Positions 43,737-53,249 of a stretch of DNA of 64,000 nucleotides are shown one piece after another (positions within the stretch are counted from its first letter, which is position 1; every line of letters begins with the position of its first letter). Position numbers and translations under genes: made by a program. This DNA is from Faeciplasma sp045660445. Lineage in GTDB: Bacteria > Bacillota > Clostridia > Oscillospirales > Ruminococcaceae. The notes under the pieces are model-generated. The model saw only the letters and a program-made list of their open reading frames with translations. It did not search any database and had not been told where the DNA came from. The DNA is taken from NCBI GenBank assembly GCA_045660445.1, contig JAZRDR010000006.1:1-64000 (forward strand), in the 5' to 3' direction.

Positions 43737-43748
43737 GTTATGTAAAAA

Positions 43749-44717
43749 TCAATACAGTTCGGGCAAAGTATCTTTTGTCACTGCGTTGGGGCTGTTATAT
43801 ATCGCTTTAAGCGCTTCCTTGGTGTTAAATTCCTCTCCAATGCAGAAGCTGTGCGACCATGTCATATAAGTTGACCATCCAACCTTTTCGCTTGCGATGG
43901 CATCAGCATCGGGCAGGGTTCCTGTTTCTCCGATCAAAACGATCTTTGGCTCGTTAGTTATCTTCATAAGATCATAATACATTTCGTTCTGCGAGGTGTG
44001 CTGATGTGCGGGAGGGTACATATCTCTTGAGATTATGTCAACTGTGTCGTCACCGGGATAACACTCGGGCATGGGAGAGTTCCACACCCAGATGAGGTTA
44101 TTCAGCTTGTGAACGTTGGTATAGCGGTCGTACATTATTCTCCACAGCTTTTTAAGGGTGTCTGGGCCTTTAACTCCCCACCAGAACCAATTGCCGTCAC
44201 CCTCGTGGAAGGGTCGCCAAAGAATGGGTATCTGCTTGTCACAGAAGGGGCGCAAAATTCCCGCCATAACGTCCATATCCGAAATAAGGGCAATGTTTTC
44301 GGGAGTTCCCTCGATCACAGCCTTTGAAGCATCGAAATCGGTGTATCTTGCATAGAAAGCTTTCGATCTTCCGCCCAAAGGAGAGAACCAATGCCAAGTG
44401 AAGGTGATAAGTCCCTTCTTTTCTGCCCATTCCCACGCTCTTTTAAGAGTGCCATAGTTTTCAACGATCTCGGTCATACACTCTTCATCGGTATCGAAAT
44501 AGTTGATGTTGGGCGAATATCCCAAAAGCTCGAATCCCAGAAGAGCAGGCTGTTTGCCTGTCACATCCTCGATATAATGAAGCTCTTCCATCCCCATAGA
44601 CTGTGTGTGCTGACCTGTTACGATCTTCTCATATGTAATGTCGCTTAAATATTTCATCACATTTTTAACGCACTGCTGTGCATTCTTGTTTTGAGGGGTG
44701 TATATCTTGTCACTCAT
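43749..44717 (-). CDS. Beta-mannanase/mannosidase, GH26
   Basis: A 322-residue enzyme of the GH26 family: acid/base Glu172 in RPFHEGDGNWFWWG, nucleophile Glu264 in IVLIGETGT, and the substrate-site block WHWFSPLGG. It lacks a signal peptide, unlike secreted mannanases, so it should act on imported manno-oligosaccharides. It is divergent from the exporter gene, and its product would be used with the GH36 galactosidase. Confidence 0.92.
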   Translation of the reverse strand: MSDKIYTPQNKNAQQCVKNVMKYLSDITYEKIVTGQHTQSMGMEELHYIEDVTGKQPALLGFELLGYSPNINYFDTDEECMTEIVENYGTLKRAWEWAEKKGLITFTWHWFSPLGGRSKAFYARYTDFDASKAVIEGTPENIALISDMDVMAGILRPFCDKQIPILWRPFHEGDGNWFWWGVKGPDTLKKLWRIMYDRYTNVHKLNNLIWVWNSPMPECYPGDDTVDIISRDMYPPAHQHTSQNEMYYDLMKITNEPKIVLIGETGTLPDADAIASEKVGWSTYMTWSHSFCIGEEFNTKEALKAIYNSPNAVTKDTLPELY

Positions 44718-44843
44718 GGCAATGCCTCTCTTTCGCTTTCATTTGATCACATTATATCATAACTGATTTTATATTGAAACATCAAATCGCAAAACAAAGA
44801 AAAAATATTCGATATTAAAGGAATATTACAGCTTTCAAAAGCG

Positions 44844-44872
44844 TTGACTTAATTATATTCAAGGTGTATAAT
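44844..44872 (+). promoter_or_regulatory. Promoter of the MsbA-like exporter gene
   Basis: TTGACT (44844-44849) and TATAAT (44867-44872) with a 17-bp spacer, 32 bp before the start codon. Confidence 0.65.
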
Positions 44873-44903
44873 CCTTACAGATAAAAATTAAGGAAGAATC
44901 ATC

Positions 44904-46619
44904 ATGTTAAAACGATTTATCGGCTATTATAAGCCTCACAAATTAATGTTTACTCTTGATATGCTGGCTTCTTTGGGCATTTCGCTCATCGGCATGATAT
45001 ATCCCATCATGACACGCACCATGCTTAACGACCTTATTCCCAACAAGAACTATCGAATGATAGTCATTGCAGGCTTGGGATTGCTTTTGATGTATATCGT
45101 AAGAATGCTTTTGCAGTTCTTTGTGCAATATTTCGGGCACATCATCGGCGTTAAGATGCAGGCGCAGATGAGAAGCGATATGTTTAAAAAGCTGCAGTCG
45201 CTCCCCTATACGTACTATGACAATCACGAAACGGGCAAAATAATGTCGAGAATGACAAACGACCTTATGGACATTTCCGAGCTTGCACACCACGGCCCCG
45301 AAAACTTGTTCATCTGCTCGATAATGATAATCGGCTCGTTTGTATATCTTTGCACGATCGATTGGGTGCTTACAGTTATAATCTTTGCCTGCGTTCCGAT
45401 ATTGGTGTTTGTTGCAACAGTTTTGCGCAAGAACATGAGAGATGCATTCATGGAAAGCAGAACGAGCATTGCAGTTATAAACTCGGCACTTGAAAGCAGT
45501 ATTTCGGGCATCCGCGTGACAAAGGCGTTCACAAACACTGCCACCGAGACTGACAAGTTTGAAAACGGCAACTCGCTTTTTGTCGAGGCTAGAAGAAAAG
45601 CATATAAAGTGATGGCGAAGTTCCATTCCTCTACCTCGTTTATCACCGACGTTTTCAACGTCATCGTTTTGATCGCAGGCGGTCTTTTCCTTTACAGCGG
45701 AAGGATCAATTTTGGCGACTATTCCACGTTCATCGTTTCCATAAACCTGTTTATCAGCCCCGTTATGACACTTATCTCGTTTATCGAGCAGTATCAAAAC
45801 GGTGTTACGGGCTTTGAACGTTTTTTGGAGATCATGGACGAAAAGCCTGAGACTGACAAGCCCGACGCCAAGCCCTTGGGCGAGGTTAAGGGAGATATCA
45901 GCTTTGATAACGTAAGCTTTGCATATAACGACTCGAAGGAGATCATTCAAGATCTTTCGCTCGATATTAAAAAGGGACAGAAGATCGCGATGGTTGGCCC
46001 CTCAGGCGGAGGAAAGACAACACTTTGCCACCTTGTTCCCAGATTCTATGAATATGAATCGGGCAAGATCACTATTGACGGCGTTGATATTAAGGACGTA
46101 ACGCTTGAATCGCTTAGACAAAACATCGGCATCGTTCAGCAGGACGTTTTCTTGTTTGACGGCACTATCGGCGAGAACATTATGTACGGCCGACCTGACG
46201 CAACTTACGAAGAAATGCTTGAGGCTGCACGCCGTGCAAATATCGACGAATACGTTAAAACCCTCCCAGACGGTTATGATACACAGATCGGCGAGCGCGG
46301 AGTTAAGCTTTCGGGCGGACAGAAGCAGCGTTTGTCGATTGCAAGAGTATTCCTTAAAGACCCTGCAATTCTCATTTTGGACGAAGCTACAAGCGCTTTG
46401 GACAACACCACTGAGATCCTCATTCAGGAAGCTTTGGACGAGCTTTGCAAGGGCAGAACCACACTTGTTGTTGCACACAGACTTTCTACCGTTAAAAATG
46501 CTGACAGGATCGTTGTTGTTAGCGACGGCGTTATCACCGAGGAAGGCACTCATCACGAGCTTATGGATCTTGGCGGAACCTATTCGAAGCTTTACAGCCT
46601 TCAGTTCAGAGAAGATTAA
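44904..46619 (+). CDS. ABC transporter, fused permease-ATPase (MsbA/MDR type)
   Basis: A 571-residue half-transporter: six membrane helices (1-310) followed by a nucleotide-binding domain with Walker A VGPSGGGKTT, signature LSGGQKQR, Walker B AILILDEATSALD and H-loop VVAHRL. It should act as a homodimer. Substrate unknown: drug, lipid or peptide export are all possible. It stands alone between GH26 and GH36 with its own promoter and terminator. Confidence 0.92.
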   Translation: MLKRFIGYYKPHKLMFTLDMLASLGISLIGMIYPIMTRTMLNDLIPNKNYRMIVIAGLGLLLMYIVRMLLQFFVQYFGHIIGVKMQAQMRSDMFKKLQSLPYTYYDNHETGKIMSRMTNDLMDISELAHHGPENLFICSIMIIGSFVYLCTIDWVLTVIIFACVPILVFVATVLRKNMRDAFMESRTSIAVINSALESSISGIRVTKAFTNTATETDKFENGNSLFVEARRKAYKVMAKFHSSTSFITDVFNVIVLIAGGLFLYSGRINFGDYSTFIVSINLFISPVMTLISFIEQYQNGVTGFERFLEIMDEKPETDKPDAKPLGEVKGDISFDNVSFAYNDSKEIIQDLSLDIKKGQKIAMVGPSGGGKTTLCHLVPRFYEYESGKITIDGVDIKDVTLESLRQNIGIVQQDVFLFDGTIGENIMYGRPDATYEEMLEAARRANIDEYVKTLPDGYDTQIGERGVKLSGGQKQRLSIARVFLKDPAILILDEATSALDNTTEILIQEALDELCKGRTTLVVAHRLSTVKNADRIVVVSDGVITEEGTHHELMDLGGTYSKLYSLQFRED

Positions 46620-46630
46620 GTGCAAATAAA

Positions 46631-46668
46631 AAGCCATACAAGCAAGTACTTGCTTGTATGGCTTTTTT
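46631..46668 (+). terminator. Terminator of the exporter gene
   Basis: A perfect 17-bp stem starting AAGCCATACAAGCAAG, without loop excess, and a T-run to 46668. It starts 11 bp after the stop codon. Confidence 0.85.
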
Positions 46669-46769
46669 AGTTTATTATATAATTATCACATTCGTGTGAT
46701 GATATATCATTAACGAATTTTAGATGGCATATGTAATTTAAGTATTAAAACAACGAAAAGGAGAACACT

Positions 46770-48590
46770 ATGGAATTCTATGTGGAGCTTAAACTTGACA
46801 GTGATGTCTATCCCGGAAATTTCTCGAACGGACTTACGCTTTGCGGCACCCACCCGCTTGAGAAAAAAGAAGAAACCGATAATGCAATTACTTATCGAAG
46901 CTATCGAGATCACACTGTTGTCTTGCACAAAAACAAGAAAGGCGAAGCATATGAGATTTCGGCCGAGTTCATCAACAAAAGCGACAATGATGTAACGCTT
47001 GAAATGATCTCTTCCGTTGCTGTTAGAAACGTTAAGGCAGATAAGGTTCACCGTATGCTAAGCTTCTGGAGCGCAGAAGGAAAGCTTAAAACCGATTCTG
47101 TTTTGGATCTTCACTTAGAGCCTTCTTGGAACGGATGCGGCTTGCGACTCGAAAAATTCGGAAACTGTGGCTCTATGCCCGTAAGAAGATATTTCCCCTT
47201 CGTAGTTCTCGAGGACAGCGAAAACAGCGATTTCCTGGCAATCGAGCTTTATTCCCCAACATCTTGGCAGATCGAGATTTTGCTCAATAATGATAAGACC
47301 CTTAACGTTGTCGGCGGCCTTGCAGACTATGACTTCGGTCACTGGTGTAAAAACGTTGCAAGCGGCGAAAGCTTCACAACTCCTCGTGCACTTGTGGCAC
47401 AGGGAAAAACACTTATCGAGGCTTGTGACAAGCTTGTTAGGGCTCAAACCCCGAACATTTCACCTGTTGATAATAATATGGACATTATGTTCAATGATTA
47501 TTGTACAACCTGGGGTAACCCTAGCTTTGAAAACATTAAGTCTATAGCAGACAATCTTAAGGGCAAGGGCGTTAAGTATTTGGTTATTGACGCAGGCTGG
47601 TATGGAAAGCAGAACTGGTGGCAGTCCATGGGCGAATGGGAGGTTAACAACGATAAGTTCCCGAACGGACTTAAAGAGATTGCCGACTATATCCGCGAAT
47701 GTGGAATGATCCCCGGCCTTTGGTTCGAGCTTGAGGTGGTTGGATCGTTCTCTGAATACTATAACAGCGCAGAGCATCTTTTAAAGCGTAACGGAAAGAT
47801 CCTAACCTCGGGTGAAAGACGCTTCTGGGACATGGAAGACCCGTGGGTAATTGAGCATCTGACGGAAAGAGTTATCAAACAACTACGAGACAATGGATTT
47901 GGATACATAAAGATCGACTATAACGAAACTATCGGTCTCGGATGTGACGGCTATGAAAGCTTGGGCGAAGGACTTAGAAGAAAGATTAATGCTTCACAGG
48001 AATTCATTAAAAAGCTTGGAAGAGAGGTCCCAGATATCGTTATTGAAAACTGCTCAAGCGGCGGCCACAGACTTGAACCTTCCATGATGGAGATCGTTTC
48101 ACAGGCAAGCTTTTCCGACGCTCACGAGACCAAGTCAATACCGTTGATCGCTGCCAACCTGCACAGAGTTATCCCCCCTCGTCAGACACAGATCTGGGCT
48201 GTTATGCGCAGAGCCGATGACGTGCACCGCATTCACTATTCGATAGTCAATACCTTCTTTGGCAGAATGTGCTTAAGCGGCGATATTTATGATCTTTCCG
48301 ACGAGAAGTGGGCACTTATTGATGAAGGAATGGCATTTTATAATCAAGCCGCTGATATCATTAAAGACGGCGTGACCGTATACTGTCACAGCACTCCCGA
48401 AAGCTATAACGATCCCAAGGGCGAGCAGGTGCTTATAAGAAAGCTCGGCAAGCGTGAGCTTGTTATTGCGCACCGTTTTGCTCAATCGAGTGATATCTCG
48501 ACAGACTTCCTTAACGGCAAAAAGGTTATTGCCGAATATGGCGATATAAGCTGCGATTTCAGCGCAAAGGCTTGGATTTTGGAAGAATAA
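46770..48590 (+). CDS. Alpha-galactosidase, GH36
   Basis: A 606-residue cytosolic GH36 enzyme: an N-terminal beta-sandwich (~1-230), then a TIM barrel with LVIDAGWYGKQNWWQSMGEW, GLWFELE, nucleophile Asp383 in YIKIDYNETIG, the IENCSSGGHRLEPSMM block, and acid/base Asp450 in SFSDAHE. It removes galactose side groups from galactomannan or raffinose-type sugars, fitting the GH26 gene nearby. AAGGAG precedes the ATG. Confidence 0.9.
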   Translation: MEFYVELKLDSDVYPGNFSNGLTLCGTHPLEKKEETDNAITYRSYRDHTVVLHKNKKGEAYEISAEFINKSDNDVTLEMISSVAVRNVKADKVHRMLSFWSAEGKLKTDSVLDLHLEPSWNGCGLRLEKFGNCGSMPVRRYFPFVVLEDSENSDFLAIELYSPTSWQIEILLNNDKTLNVVGGLADYDFGHWCKNVASGESFTTPRALVAQGKTLIEACDKLVRAQTPNISPVDNNMDIMFNDYCTTWGNPSFENIKSIADNLKGKGVKYLVIDAGWYGKQNWWQSMGEWEVNNDKFPNGLKEIADYIRECGMIPGLWFELEVVGSFSEYYNSAEHLLKRNGKILTSGERRFWDMEDPWVIEHLTERVIKQLRDNGFGYIKIDYNETIGLGCDGYESLGEGLRRKINASQEFIKKLGREVPDIVIENCSSGGHRLEPSMMEIVSQASFSDAHETKSIPLIAANLHRVIPPRQTQIWAVMRRADDVHRIHYSIVNTFFGRMCLSGDIYDLSDEKWALIDEGMAFYNQAADIIKDGVTVYCHSTPESYNDPKGEQVLIRKLGKRELVIAHRFAQSSDISTDFLNGKKVIAEYGDISCDFSAKAWILEE

Positions 48591-48596
48591 AAAACA

Positions 48597-48626
48597 AAGG
48601 CTCTTCTTTAACGAAGGGCCTTTTTT
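48597..48626. terminator. Bidirectional terminator
   Basis: AAGGCTCTTC/GAAGGGCCTT stem followed by TTTTTT, between GH36 and the converging AEC transporter gene. Confidence 0.75.
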
Positions 48627-48630
48627 GTTA

Positions 48631-49617
48631 TCAGAATATGCCTGCAACCTTTAAAAGATAGGATGCCAAGAACACCGTTAACGCCGAAGCAAAGGTTGTC
48701 CACACAACAAGCTGACCGGCAAGTGTCGCATCGCCGTCCATTTCCTGGGCCATCGGAACACTTGAAACTGCAATGGGTGTTGTGAACATTGCAACAAATG
48801 CGGCAAAGTGTGCGCCGCCAAAGTGATCTTTAAACAGCAAAAATGCCGTTCCGATTCCTATAATAGGGGCAATGACTGCTCTCATCACTGTGCCAAAGAT
48901 TATTTCTCTTTTAAGCTCGGAAACTGCCGAGAATTCAAACTGTGCGCCAAGCATTAAAAGTGCCAAAGGCGTTGCAAGATTGGACAGATATGTCAAAACC
49001 TTACCCAAAGGAGCAATGTCCAAAAGCCTGAACGTGATGCCAGTTTTCACGAAAATCGTTCTTATCGCCAAAGCAACAAGTCCTGCGGCAACGCCCTGAA
49101 TAAGTGGGTTCTTAACTATTTCAAGCAAAACTTTTTTAACGCTTGTTTTGGTTTTAGAGTCTTTAAAAACAGAAAGGCTTATAACCGCCAAAATGTTAAA
49201 AGCAGGTATTGCAACGGCAGACAGCAAAGAGGCAACCTTTTCGCCCTCCTCGCCAAAAAGTGCGCCTGCTAAAGGAATTCCTATAAGAGCATAGTTCGAG
49301 CGAAAAACGCCTTGAATAAGCACTCCCCTACACCGTTTTTTATCAGTGAAAATAAACACTGCGGGAATTGCTATTGCAAAGATGACCAAGAGTACTGACA
49401 AAGCATATCCGATATAGCCAAGGTCGATTCCTTTGATGTCCTCAATCTTATATACGTTCAAAAACAGCATCACGGGCAAGAAAACGCGGAACACAAGCTT
49501 GTTTGCCATTTTGGCAAAGCTTTCGTTCATAAACCCCAGCTTTTTAAGAATATAGCCGATCGCAACCATTGCAATTATCGGTGCGACAGCGTTAAGTGCA
49601 AAAATTAATGAGTCCAT
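48631..49617 (-). CDS. AEC-family transporter
   Basis: A 328-residue membrane protein with about ten hydrophobic segments of the auxin efflux carrier family. Typical blocks are VAPIIAMVAIGYILKKLGF at the N-terminus and a central ATPLALLMLGAQF. Bacterial members move malate, malonate or other organic acids, but substrate cannot be assigned. ATG 49617 has AAAGGTG upstream; the frame extends to 49626. Confidence 0.88.
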   Translation of the reverse strand: MDSLIFALNAVAPIIAMVAIGYILKKLGFMNESFAKMANKLVFRVFLPVMLFLNVYKIEDIKGIDLGYIGYALSVLLVIFAIAIPAVFIFTDKKRCRGVLIQGVFRSNYALIGIPLAGALFGEEGEKVASLLSAVAIPAFNILAVISLSVFKDSKTKTSVKKVLLEIVKNPLIQGVAAGLVALAIRTIFVKTGITFRLLDIAPLGKVLTYLSNLATPLALLMLGAQFEFSAVSELKREIIFGTVMRAVIAPIIGIGTAFLLFKDHFGGAHFAAFVAMFTTPIAVSSVPMAQEMDGDATLAGQLVVWTTFASALTVFLASYLLKVAGIF

Positions 49618-49816
49618 GATTAGCACCTTTCAATTATAGCTTGTGACTAATTATACGCTTATATGTATAAAAATTCAACTATAATTTTTACATAAAACAT
49701 CAGAATTAAAGAGCAAATATATAATTGAGCAACAAAAGCTTTATCTAATGCGCATCGAGCTGTTATGATTTTTGCAAACTAACAAGCTATCCCGAAAGGC
49801 TCATCCTTCTTTAATG

Positions 49817-49842
49817 AAAAAGCACCCTTTCGGGTGCTTTTT
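49817..49842 (-). terminator. Terminator of the DUF4097/LiaF operon
   Basis: AGCACCC/GGGTGCT stem with flanking A/T runs, directly past the end of the minus-strand gene at 49847. Confidence 0.75.
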
Positions 49843-49846
49843 TTGT

Positions 49847-50650
49847 TTATTCAAAGTTTACTTTTACGGAACCAATGCCGTTATTAACGCTCACCTTAGA
49901 CTCGCCGTCTCCGATCGTTTTATCTCCGATGATGACATCACCATCAAGTCGGAATTCTCCGATTCCCGTGGTTGCTTTGATCTTGTAATCGTCACGGCTT
50001 CCCAAAAGAACGATCTCAAGCTCGCCGATACCCGATTCGATATCGCTTTCTCCGCTAAGCTTTGCCCTTATGCTTGCTTTGCCAACACCCATTTCGGCAT
50101 CGATATTGTGGATTTCTCCGTCCTTTACGATGAACTCGCCTGCTCCACCCTCAATATCCGCTTCGTTATATACTGCAAGGTAGTCTATCGTTACCTTACC
50201 TGCGCCGAGAGTGAGTTCGAAATCCTCACAAGACAATGTGCTCGCCTGAACAAAGCCTGCGCCTGTTTTTATTACGATCTTTTCGAAAACTAGTCCCGAG
50301 GGAATGGTTATGTCAAGATAGGTGTCGTCGTTTTCAACGCTTGAGTGTCTGGTTTCAATCGCAACAAGCTTGTTTCCGCGCGTTTCAACTGTGATATGCT
50401 CGTTATCTGTAACTCCCGAAAGGATATCGCCCTCTCGGATAATCACCTTTGATGCTCCGATTTCTATGTATAATATAGATTCTTCTTCACTTTCGAATAT
50501 ATTCTCAGCATCTGTTTTAGTCCCTGACACGCTATATCCCAGCTCAATTCCACCATCGAGCAAGGAGATAACACCACCTATTATCCCGACAATAATGAGC
50601 GCCGCCAAAGCATATGCAAAGAACTTTATTATTCTGTGAACGTTTTTCAC
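49847..50650 (-). CDS. DUF4097-type adhesin-like beta-helix membrane protein
   Basis: A 267-residue protein with an N-terminal membrane helix (~10-30) and then a right-handed beta-helix-like stretch of repeating strands (TVETRGNKLVAIETRHSSVE, FELTLGAGKVTIDYLAVYNE, ADIEGGAGEFIVKD, DAEMGVGKASIRAKL). This is the DUF4097 (LiaG-like) pattern. It overlaps the LiaF-like gene by 4 bp. Such pairs take part in cell-envelope stress responses; no LiaRS-type two-component genes are next to it here. Confidence 0.8.
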   Translation of the reverse strand: MKNVHRIIKFFAYALAALIIVGIIGGVISLLDGGIELGYSVSGTKTDAENIFESEEESILYIEIGASKVIIREGDILSGVTDNEHITVETRGNKLVAIETRHSSVENDDTYLDITIPSGLVFEKIVIKTGAGFVQASTLSCEDFELTLGAGKVTIDYLAVYNEADIEGGAGEFIVKDGEIHNIDAEMGVGKASIRAKLSGESDIESGIGELEIVLLGSRDDYKIKATTGIGEFRLDGDVIIGDKTIGDGESKVSVNNGIGSVKVNFE

Positions 50651-51333
50651 TTGATATCAACCCCTCCGAATACGCAGGTTGCGTTAACATAAACGGTGGG
50701 TGCACCCTCAATGGGTTTTGTGCTTCGCTTGGTGGAAACTCCGCCGAATACTGAACTTGAATCGACCTTCACGTTATATTCAGTGGGAACGATTATGTCC
50801 ACTCCGCCAAAAACAGCGTTTGCGTTGATAACAACATCCTCGGTGATGATGGCACCGGTCAGGTCGATATCTATCCCTCCGAAAACAGCGCTTACGCCCG
50901 TGCCGCTGAAGTCCTGACCGTCAAAACGCAGCTTCTGTGCAGAAAACGTCGAATAGTATTCCTCTCTTGTGGTGTTGTTCTTATCAAGAATTATTTTAAT
51001 CTCTTTTCTTGTTTTGCTTCCTATGGTGTTTTTAAGGATGACTGACACGCCAATGACAACAAGGATCGCAGGAACGATAAGCTTGCCGATAAGGTCGAAG
51101 CGCAAAACATCTTGACATCCCAAAAGCAATACAACACCGATAAGGATTCCTATAAGATTGCCCGTTTTTTCTTTCTCGTTTATCAAGCCGATAACGCAAG
51201 GAACGATTATAAATAGCGTCCACCAACCATCGAAGAAGATATCTATATCCGTGATGTTAAGAGCGTTAAGTCCGAATATGATTCCAAGACCTATTAAAAC
51301 GATGCCCCACAAAACTGCCGTTGATTTTTTCAT
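50647..51333 (-). CDS. LiaF-like membrane protein
   Basis: A 228-residue protein: about four hydrophobic N-terminal segments (6-105) and a C-terminal beta-helix domain with repeated VFGGVDI units (AVFGGIDIDLTGAIITEDVV, NAVFGGVDIIVPTEY, SSVFGGVSTKRS). This is the LiaF/DUF2154-type cell-wall-antibiotic-response architecture. ATG 51333 has AAAGGA nine nt upstream. It starts an operon with the DUF4097 gene. Confidence 0.82.
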   Translation of the reverse strand: MKKSTAVLWGIVLIGLGIIFGLNALNITDIDIFFDGWWTLFIIVPCVIGLINEKEKTGNLIGILIGVVLLLGCQDVLRFDLIGKLIVPAILVVIGVSVILKNTIGSKTRKEIKIILDKNNTTREEYYSTFSAQKLRFDGQDFSGTGVSAVFGGIDIDLTGAIITEDVVINANAVFGGVDIIVPTEYNVKVDSSSVFGGVSTKRSTKPIEGAPTVYVNATCVFGGVDIK

Positions 51334-51443
51334 AAATGTCATTCCTTTCGATATGTAGTCTATAAAAATTATACACTGTTAAAAAACTGTTTGTCAATAA
51401 ATTAAAAGGAATTATCAAATGTTTTCTAACATTTTAATTGCTC

Positions 51444-51472
51444 TTGACACATGGAGACAAAACAGGTATAAT
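51444..51472 (+). promoter_or_regulatory. tRNA-Pro promoter
   Basis: Consensus TTGACA (51444-51449) and TATAAT (51467-51472) with a 17-bp spacer, 10 bp before the tRNA. Confidence 0.85.
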
Positions 51473-51482
51473 GAATTGGCAT

Positions 51483-51558
51483 CGGGATGTAGCGCAGTTG
51501 GTAGCGCGCCTGCTTTGGGAGCAGGATGTCGCAGGTTCAAATCCTGTCATTCCGACCA
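51483..51558 (+). tRNA. tRNA-Pro (anticodon TGG)
   Basis: A complete 76-base cloverleaf with encoded CCA. The acceptor CGGGATG pairs with CATTCCG, the D-arm is AGCGCAGTTGGTAGCGC, the anticodon arm CCTGCTTTGGGAGCAGG carries TGG, and the T-arm is CAGGTTCAAATCCTG. No mobile-element signs (integrase, repeated 3' end) were seen next to it. Confidence 0.97.
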
Positions 51559-51691
51559 GTCGGCAGTGCCGGCAGCCAATGTCGCTGTCAGTGCTGCCAA
51601 TTTTCTTTAATGGAGATATCTCGGCAAAAAGCTGATCTGTGTTCCGTTAAAATGCGCATTATAAAAGAGACAAGTTATTCGAGGAGAAAAA

Positions 51692-52417
51692 ATGAAGGTA
51701 CAGATAGTTGAAAATTACAATGAAATGTCTCGCCTTGCGGCAGATATCTTCGCTCAGGTCATCAGCTCAAAGAAGCAGTGTGTTCTCGGCCTTGCCACGG
51801 GGGATACTCCCATCGGAATGTATGAGTGTCTTGTTCAGGACCACAAGGACGGAAAGATCGATTTCGCCTTGGTCAAATCAGTCAATCTTGACGAATATTA
51901 TCCTATCTCTCCCAACAACGAGCAGAGCTACCGTTATTTTATGAATCGCCATCTTTTTGATAAGGTGAACATAAACAAGGAATATACATATGTTCCCGAC
52001 GGACAGGCAAAGGATGTAAATAAAAGTTGTGCTGACTATGAAAAAAACATAGATGCGCTTGGCGGCATCGACATTCAAGTCCTTGGCATCGGAAGAAATG
52101 GGCACATTGGCTTTAACGAACCCGATAGCGAGCTTCATCCGTATACTCACATCACCGATCTGACCTTGGATACGATAGAGGCAAATTCCCGATTCTTTGA
52201 AAGCGAGAATGATGTTCCGAAGCAAGCTATTACGATGGGAATGGAAAGTATCTTCAAGGCAAGAAAGATAATTATTCTTGCCAGCGGAGAAGGAAAGGCA
52301 GATGCCGTTCAGGCAATGCTTAACGGGAAAACAACTACTGAATGTCCTGCATCACTTTTGCGCCTTCATTCCGACGTAACTCTTATTTGCGACAAGGACG
52401 CTGCAAAGAAAATATAA
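51692..52417 (+). CDS. nagB: Glucosamine-6-phosphate deaminase
   Basis: A 241-residue NagB enzyme converting glucosamine-6-phosphate to fructose-6-phosphate and ammonia. Family blocks are present: LGLATGDTPIGMYECLV, VNLDEYYPISPNNEQSYRYF, LGIGRNGHIGFNEP (catalytic Asp/His region) and ITMGMESIFKARKII. Length matches the family. GAGGAG precedes ATG 51692. Confidence 0.96.
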   Translation: MKVQIVENYNEMSRLAADIFAQVISSKKQCVLGLATGDTPIGMYECLVQDHKDGKIDFALVKSVNLDEYYPISPNNEQSYRYFMNRHLFDKVNINKEYTYVPDGQAKDVNKSCADYEKNIDALGGIDIQVLGIGRNGHIGFNEPDSELHPYTHITDLTLDTIEANSRFFESENDVPKQAITMGMESIFKARKIIILASGEGKADAVQAMLNGKTTTECPASLLRLHSDVTLICDKDAAKKI

Positions 52418-52468
52418 ATCAAATCGTTATAGAATTTGCAGTTATATGCTTATTTTAAGGAGAACGCT

Positions 52469-53149
52469 ATGAAAGATGAATGTTTGATCTGCGGCGCACC
52501 TCTTATATATTTAGAAAAAGATGTTGAAATGGAATGTGCTGTCTGTCATAAAAAAGAGAGCAGCAAGACCGTTTGCGAAAAGGGACATTATGTATGCAAT
52601 GAATGCCACTCAAATGGCATTGATTCGCTGATGGGCGTTTGTCTTGCGGTGGATTCTAAAAACCCCGCAGAAATAATTCGCAAGTTGATGGCTCTGCCAT
52701 TTTGCCATATGCATGGTCCCGAGCATCATATCATGGTAGGAGCAGCCCTTCTGACTGCCTATAAAAATGCAGGCGGAAATATCGACCTTGAAAAATGCCT
52801 TTTAGAAATGCAATCAAGGGGCAAAAAGGTTCCCGGCGGTGCGTGCGGTTTTTGGGGAGCCTGCGGAGCAGGTATCAGCGCGGGAATGTTTGTTTCTATC
52901 GTTACAGGCTCAACACCGCTTAAAAACAAAGAATGGGCTTTATCAAATCAAATGACGTCCGAAGCATTGGGTGCGATCGCCTCGTGGGGCGGCCCTCGTT
53001 GCTGTAAACGAAACTCTTATACCGCAATAATAAAAGCGGTGGAATTTGCAAAAACACATCTTGGTGTGGAAATGGAGCTTGACGAGATCAAGTGTAGCCA
53101 CTCGACACAGAATAACCAATGCATCAAGGAGAGGTGTCCGTTTAACTAA
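52469..53149 (+). CDS. DUF5714-family cysteine-rich protein
   Basis: A 226-residue protein. The N-terminus has a zinc-ribbon-like CLICGAPLIY ... CAVCHKKE and CEKGHYVCNECH (~4-45). The rest carries conserved blocks GPEHHIMVGAAL, GACGFWGACGAGISAGMFVS and GGPRCCKRNSYTAI, with many conserved Cys, suggesting a metal or iron-sulfur site. This is the DUF5714 family found in anaerobes, often beside SAM-dependent methyltransferase or metal genes. The ATG at 52469 has AAGGAG upstream. Function unknown. Confidence 0.75.
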   Translation: MKDECLICGAPLIYLEKDVEMECAVCHKKESSKTVCEKGHYVCNECHSNGIDSLMGVCLAVDSKNPAEIIRKLMALPFCHMHGPEHHIMVGAALLTAYKNAGGNIDLEKCLLEMQSRGKKVPGGACGFWGACGAGISAGMFVSIVTGSTPLKNKEWALSNQMTSEALGAIASWGGPRCCKRNSYTAIIKAVEFAKTHLGVEMELDEIKCSHSTQNNQCIKERCPFN

Positions 53150-53249
53150 AAGTGCATTGCCGCATATGGCTATACCTCTGTTATTACTTTTGTATACTTT
53201 TTCAAAAAGTGGGGAAAGTAAATATCAGAAAATATTCGGAGGTAATGCT

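Noticed and set aside
44943..45950. 335-codon minus-strand frame, rich in His/Cys/Lys.
   Set aside because: Antisense shadow of the MsbA-like exporter gene.
51483..51558. tRNA-Pro as an integration site for a mobile element.
   Set aside because: No integrase gene and no repeated tRNA 3' end were seen nearby; flanking genes are core-like.
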